The notes under the pieces: model-generated | What the model saw: only the letters and a program-made list of their open reading frames with translations | What the model was told of the DNA's origin: nothing | Database searches by the model: none | Shown here: positions 58,490-64,000 of the stretch, piece by piece | How positions within the stretch are numbered: position 1 is the stretch's first letter | Layout: the number at the start of each line of letters is the position of its first letter | From: Auricularia sp. M13 | Taxonomy: Eukaryota > Basidiomycota > Agaricomycetes > Auriculariales > Auriculariaceae | Length of the DNA stretch: 64,000 bases | NCBI GenBank assembly: GCA_037042915.1 | Contig: CM073193.1 | Location: 8,246,001 to 8,310,000, forward strand | Direction of reading: 5' to 3' | Translations under genes and position numbers: made by a program

Positions 58490-59090
58490 TCTTGCCGTTG
58501 AGCAAGGTGCGTATCATCTCGCGGCCGTGATACGGACGGTGTGGTAGGCGGAGACGAAGTCGAGCGTGGAGAAGAGGGCGTCGGCGAATCCGAAGGGCAG
58601 CATGGGCGGGATCCAGCCGCGCGCGTACTCGGGTGTCTAACAGCCATTGTGCATCTTTTACAGCTTGACGACGCCGCGCGGGAGGTGATAGACGCTGCGG
58701 GCTGGGTAGACCTGCGAAGTGTCAGCGCAGATCGCAATGGCAAAGCGGTGGACGGACCTCATTGTCGAGCGCGCAGGTCGCAACGGTCCACTGTTCGCCT
58801 TGGAAAATGTTGAGTAGTCTTCAGCGGTATAGCTGCCGGTATGGCTCTCGATGTTGAACTGGCTGTTGAGATGATGAGATAATCGGTGATGTTGGTATGG
58901 AAGAGGTACAGTACATGGCGCATCGCGCCGCCAGCATTATTGAATACTCACTCGTCGGGCGTATGGACCGCGGTAGCCGGCTCGTAAAGCGGGCGCACGT
59001 TGATTTTCTGCTCGCCGTGGGTCTTTGCGACATGCTGACGATGGTAACGAAGACGGCGCGCCGCTCCTCGGAGTAGCATATTTACCAGCG
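58490..59090 (-). pseudogene. ERG2: ERG2-family relic, unit F (most decayed)
   Basis: Fragments only: [32 protein letters not shown] and DE[13 protein letters not shown]. The conserved Trp codon is TGA (58948-58950), a different nonsense change from the TAG of A, B, C and E. Many small deletions. The Wbp11-like relic that follows in other units is essentially gone. Confidence 0.7.
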
Positions 59091-62000
59091 GTGCTTAACG
59101 GTTTAGAGATATACGCCGGTGCCGACTAGCACAAAGGCGGCGCAGGCAAGGCGCAGGTAACCGCGAGCCATAGTGCTACAGGTGCTGGAGTCCTCGCTGT
59201 TACGGCGACATCAGCACCTGGATTATGGCAATGAGTGACACCGTAATGCACGCATTTCAAACCCTTGTTGCGCATGCGACGCAGCGAACAGTCCATGGCA
59301 GTTGGCGTCGAGCGCAGAGTGTCGGAGTTGCCACGAGTTCCGTCCCGCCGTCTCGCATCCTTTTCAGATGTTCATCTGGAAACTTACGACTGCCAGTCTC
59401 ACTTGCAAAACGCCCGAATGTGTGAGCTGGAGGAACTGGGAGTTTATAACCTCTCTGCGGTGAACGGATACTTGCTCTATTGCTCGCTGCATTTGGATAG
59501 TACCCGCTCGCTCATCAGACTTCAGAGCTGCATCGAGGCCGCGCTCGACTACACTGTCCCAGCTCCGGGCGGACATGCCGTCCCGCAGCACGAGCCAGAC
59601 GGCGTACACGAATTTCATGCACTGTTCCCCCCGCAGCGCGCTGAGCGGGTGCGCACCGTCGAACACCGTGTTAACACGCTCTTGCCACTGCTGCTCTACT
59701 GTATTGCCGCCGACCTACCAAGCAGCCCTTGGCGCTGGCGTACATGACAAGTTGATAACCGCCGTCGCGGATGTCGCGCGACCCATGGAGCTCGCGCTCT
59801 TGGTGAGCGCGACAGATGCTGCATGCCCTTTACCACCGCGCGCCGGCGCCGCACACCTTGGAACCGACCTCCGCGGTATTGTGGCTTCAAGACGACAAAG
59901 ATCCTGCCAGACGAGCTCTTCTGCGGCAAGTTTGCTGCACCCGGAGATCGCCTGACGCTCGTTTGCACGCGCTCAGCGAGGACAGCATCTCGCACCTCAT
60001 GTGCGCCTCAGCCTTCGTCCAGCCTGTGAGCGCACCCCTCCTCAGCACGTCGTTCTGTGCGACTCGCTGCGCGGCGCAGTGTCCGGGTTTCTGTACGGCG
60101 CAAAGCTTGCTACGACGGACCGTAGCGCGGCGCCGGCGTCAGGGCGTGGGGTATTCTCACTGCTGGAGAAGTTCTGCGCCAGTCTTAGCGACTCAGCACC
60201 GTCGTTATTATGCAGCACTGACTGAGCATGGAGGGTCCGACGACCGACAACCAGTTCGAAGTCGTCGCCAGAACGCTTTGGTCGTCATCGAGCATAAACA
60301 AATCAACCCGCGTGACAATGTGGACCAGGTTGGGCACTGAGTGCAACTCGACTGTCGACGTTGGGCGGTGACGGTAACGGTGCCTCGAGCGCGACCAAAC
60401 CATCGACGCCGTCGACGCGGACGGCGGCGAGCTCTGCAGATGTCGAAATGCAGAAAGGTGGGGATCCTTGCGCAACTCGCGCAGCTTCAAACTTTTGACG
60501 TGCTCAAGAGTGACCTGGGCACGAGGGCCCGACGTTCCGCTCGCCCTGGCGTGTTCGTCGCATGTCGCTGTCAGAAGACGCCCCGTAAATGCGGCGCGCT
60601 GTCGACATAGTACGGGACGCCGTTGAGCAGCGGTTCTGCATCGCCGGTGGCGGACCGAGCATCGAGCTCGAGAGCCAGAAATCGACGCTGTGCGGCGTTC
60701 GCGCCCGAAGCTCTACCTCTACGTCGCGTGCGGCGCCTTGCGGTCTGCGGAACGTCGGCTGCATTCGCACCCTCGACCATTCCAGGCCCGTCCTCACATC
60801 CAAATCGCGGCCGTGAATGGCTGTATCGTACTCATACTCATCGGCGGGTTCCCCGTGCGCCCTGCGCCGTCGTAGCGACGTGCTCTCTGCGCCAGGACAC
60901 CGCATTTCGCCACCGCGCTTCTGCTTCCAGACCCGCGCCAGCACTCGGCGATGAGGACTGAGTACTCATCGCGCACTCGCCCCACATCCGGGATCACGCA
61001 CCCAGTGCACCGTGGACGCCAAGGGCGCAGGGCACATCGCTCATCCTGCCGCGCTCGTCTAATTCGCGTGTTACGCCGGAAGAGCCCACGCACGTTGTCG
61101 ACGTCCACAACGAAGTCCAGCAGTAGTTCGGCGTTGACAGCGGCAGATCGAGTGGCCCAGCGGCCGCGAGCGCAGGCACCGTGACACGGCTGCATGCCGC
61201 TCCGCTGCGCCGCGACTAGCGCGCGAGATCGCAAGAGCGCGATGGTGCAGCAGAACACCGACGCTCGCTGCGCTGTGACGCTCCACCGTCCACAGCAAAG
61301 CGCGCGAGACAGCGCTCCAGGCTGTAAGGACGCACTGGGAGCAGGTAGTCGCTGTTCAACTTCCTGCGTCACCTGCATGACCGGTGCCAACGCGCGCCGC
61401 CGCATGGATGTCGCGCCCTCCGAGCCGCCGTCCATGACCGTTGCGAAGGGCGGCCTGCTCCGCGCCCATCGCACGGAGACTCTGCGTCGTCGGCATGAGA
61501 TTGCGCTCATCGACGAGGCCGTTATGCGCACCTCCTCGCGGCATGGAGCTTGGAACGGCGCGCTCTATGCTCGCTGAGGACACAGTCCCGCATCACCAGG
61601 CAAAGCCTTCCACCCGTCCCGGGTGCGCGAGCTCCGCGCCCTACGCGCGGTGACCGTGGTGGATAGCTTGTGGGATTAGGGCGCGCCGCATCCAGCATCG
61701 GAGCATGTCGCGCTGCGTTGGCTGGGACCAGCGCGCAAGTTCGGTCCATCGCTCGGCCCCGCTGCTGCACAGCACCGTGATCTGCAGCCCTCGCGCGTGC
61801 TCATACCAGCGCCTCGTGCCGCACTCGATGTTCCCGCACGTGTCCGTGTGATACAACGAGGGCAGGACGCCCTCCTCGCGCATGCGGAGCTCGCGAGCTG
61901 AGCTCACTGAAACCAGGAGCAACGAGCGCGATTCCAGCACCCGCCGGTCAAATTGACGACGAGCGCTGGCACCACGCACGGTGTCTACTGGTGGCGCAGC

Positions 62001-62630
62001 GTGGCGCACTGACGCGTCACCCTGGCCAGCGACTCTCCACGGCCGACGCTTCCGCCCCGTCGACGATTGCACCGGACTCCGCCACGCTCGCCTCTGCATC
62101 GCTCGGCGTCGCACTGGGACTGTACAGGTCACATTAAGCGAGAGGTTGCGGCTTGGCCCGGGAAACGCAGCCCCCGCACGAGGGCACGATCCGCCGTCCG
62201 CCGCCGTTCCAGATGGCGCCCGATGGAAGCGTGGTCGGCGACAGTGGTTGAACAGAAGAACTCTGGCTCTGCATTGCGTGCGAATGGCTCTCGTTCCCGC
62301 GCAGCCAGGCTCGGGCTTCCACGACGAGGTCAGGTCACTGCCGAATCCCGCCCGAGGCACGCGCTATCGCTTGAAGGAAAAGTCGGGAATGGGTGTGGAT
62401 TGGTTACGGGCTCGATGCGCCCGTCGCGATCAATCACTGCGCGGGGCCGGGGGCGACGCAAGAAGAGCGAGGAAGCGTAGGAGGGCCGGAGCAGCAGTAG
62501 GCGGCCGATGAACCGCGAGCGAAGCCGGAGACACTGCAAGAGCGATGGGCAGTTCCATCCGGGTCATTTCCAAACACGTTCCGAGCACAATCTGCGCGGA
62601 AGAAGCTTGTAAGCAGAAGGAGTGTGTGTC
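59091..62630. other. Degenerate spacer, unit F, proximal half
   Basis: The motif GTCGGAGTTGG(C/-)CACG is near 59320. 59200-60200 is diverged. 60220-60880 is shared with A and E, and 60755-62130 is nearly identical to E 49760-51140. From about 62300 it matches unit D. A minus peptide (FVYAVWLVLRDGMSARSWDS, near 59540-59600) has weaker partners in other units. No intact gene. Confidence 0.5.
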
Positions 62631-64000
62631 ATAGGATGGAAGAACAATACTGTGTCAACCAGCGCAGCTACTTTGCGCATCAACACGACAAGTTCTTCGT
62701 CAAGCATACGAGCCTCCTTCTCGACATCCTCTAGCGAAACCGCAAAGAGCGCCTGTTTTGGGCGTCGTCGCGCTATCGAGACATTCCAAGTCCTCGGTAA
62801 TCGTGCAAATTGTTCACGGATAGGCAGTGCCTGCTGCTTGACGAAGCGCGCCACAAATGTGTGCTATATCCCTCCAGAATCAATGACCGGTTCGTACTGG
62901 GACGATGCTGTGACCAGCCTTGAGCGGTTCGGGCGCGCGCGGCGGATGAAGAATTTGTCGGCGCTGTGAACGAAGGCGTTGCCGTTGTGCTTGAAGTTGG
63001 CGAGGACAATGCCGTACACGTGGTGTATACAGTCAGCGCGGCGGCGTCTGACATGGGCACCTTCGCGGACGACGACACAGGCGAGGTGGAGCTGGCGGAC
63101 GGCGGCCGGGTCAACGTCGCGCGTTCTGGAGATGAAAAAACGTCGATACACAGTCACAGCGTCATGTCGCGCGGGCGCAGCAGTCCAACGCCGAGTCGTT
63201 GCATCGATTCTTGAGACTTGACGATGGGCTCGGCGACAGAGACAGCAGGAGCGCCTTCGCGGGAGTCTTTATGGCTGCTGTTGTGAGATCGTTGGCAACA
63301 GCAGCGTCAGCCTGGCGGAGCGCCTCAGTGATATGTCGCGCCCATTGTCGGTGCGTCAACGAGAGGAAAAGTGAAGCATCCAGGTTGGAGGTCAAGTGCC
63401 GAGCGTCGGAGTTGGCACGTTGCTCGCATCCTATTCAGACCATGCCCTGCCGACCCCAGATTGCGCACTGGGCGAGCTGTCGAGGTCGACATTGGCCGCC
63501 AAGGCTACGGCGCGTCGAGCGCGACTGCATTATTGCATTTTTTTTTTTGTTTTTTGTTTTTTTTTTGTTTTTAGAAACCTGACGGTTGTGGCCCGTGTTC
63601 CATCAAGAGCGACTTGAACGTCGGCACCGTCGCTCTGCTCGCCTTACCAGCCTGGTTGCCAGACGAAAGCAGTCATTCCCGGCGGTCTGCTGCCAACGCG
63701 GACGGTGCCTGTATGCCGTTCAATTGCGCCGCCAGCTAAGTGCGAGACGGTGTCGGATTCGACGACAAGATCACCGCTGTGCGGCCTTCGTCAGCCCAGC
63801 TCTAGGCCTGCATAACCCGTGACGCCTTGCGCGATGCGGAGCTTCGGTACGTATCTCTGGCCACTCCAGAAGCCGCGAATATGAATGTGTACCTGCACGT
63901 TCTTTGGCGACTCGCCGTCCTTCCCGCGCCGCCGTTGCGTATGCCAGCCTGTCGCCATCGTGTTCGCTGTTCAGGCTGGCCCGCAGCGGCGCTCATCAAG
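62631..64000. other. Degenerate spacer, unit F, distal half (runs off the window)
   Basis: Nearly identical to unit D 39475-40860, with the repeated plus frame VAVVLEVGEDNAV, the motif GTCGGAGTTGGCACGTT near 63404 and the interrupted T-run at 63538-63574. The periodicity predicts a seventh lipase-WD40 gene starting about 1.5-2.5 kb beyond the window end. Confidence 0.5.

Noticed and set aside
60794-61531. Minus frame of 245 codons, matched by the same length at 49796-50533
   Set aside because: Open in both because units E and F were duplicated recently. The few differences seen are mostly amino-acid changing, and A-D are broken, so there is no sign of constraint.

Overview
This window looks like nuclear DNA of a filamentous fungus, most likely an agaricomycete (Basidiomycota). 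It is GC-rich, its genes carry many 43-60 bp introns with GT(or GC)...AG ends and CTNAN-type branch points, and the recognisable relics (ERG2 sterol isomerase, Wbp11-type splicing factor) are fungal in character. I saw no rRNA, tRNA, CRISPR array or bacterial operon.

The window is one long tandem array. A unit of about 10.7-12.5 kb is repeated six times (A-F). Each unit carries one plus-strand gene that fuses a Tle1-like phospholipase domain (alpha/beta hydrolase, DUF2235/PF09994) to a single seven-bladed WD40 propeller. Copy A is the 3' end only (1-1559). Copies B (10539-14051), C (21542-25033), D (32211-35661), E (42966-46583) and F (54661-58137) are complete. All five reconstruct as ten-exon genes with the same intron positions and no internal stop, giving 1022, 1016, 1004, 1062 and 1009 aa. 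The GFSRG nucleophile elbow, the WDTV aspartate motif and the HSDIGGG histidine motif are kept in each. Paralogue differences cluster at the start and end of each WD40 blade, the positions that vary in fungal HET-type incompatibility receptors. No NACHT or NB-ARC domain lies between enzyme and propeller. My inference is a family of receptor-effector proteins in which a variable propeller senses a ligand and a lipase acts on membranes.

Downstream of each gene, tail to tail, lies a broken minus-strand copy of ERG2. In units A-E it is followed head to head by a short plus-strand relic resembling the N-terminus of a Wbp11-family protein. The rest of each unit (about 5-7 kb) is degenerate, GC-rich spacer repeated between units but full of frameshifts. 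It ends in a conserved promoter block with a TATA-like box about 55-62 bp before the ATG. Unit A carries a 501-bp hAT-like element in the ERG2/Wbp11 intergenic region; unit E shows the matching empty site.

Introns, exon ends and 3' flanks are shared between different copies in conflicting patterns, so the array appears to evolve by gene conversion or unequal exchange. Only the lipase-WD40 genes have stayed open while everything around them decayed, which suggests selection on those genes.
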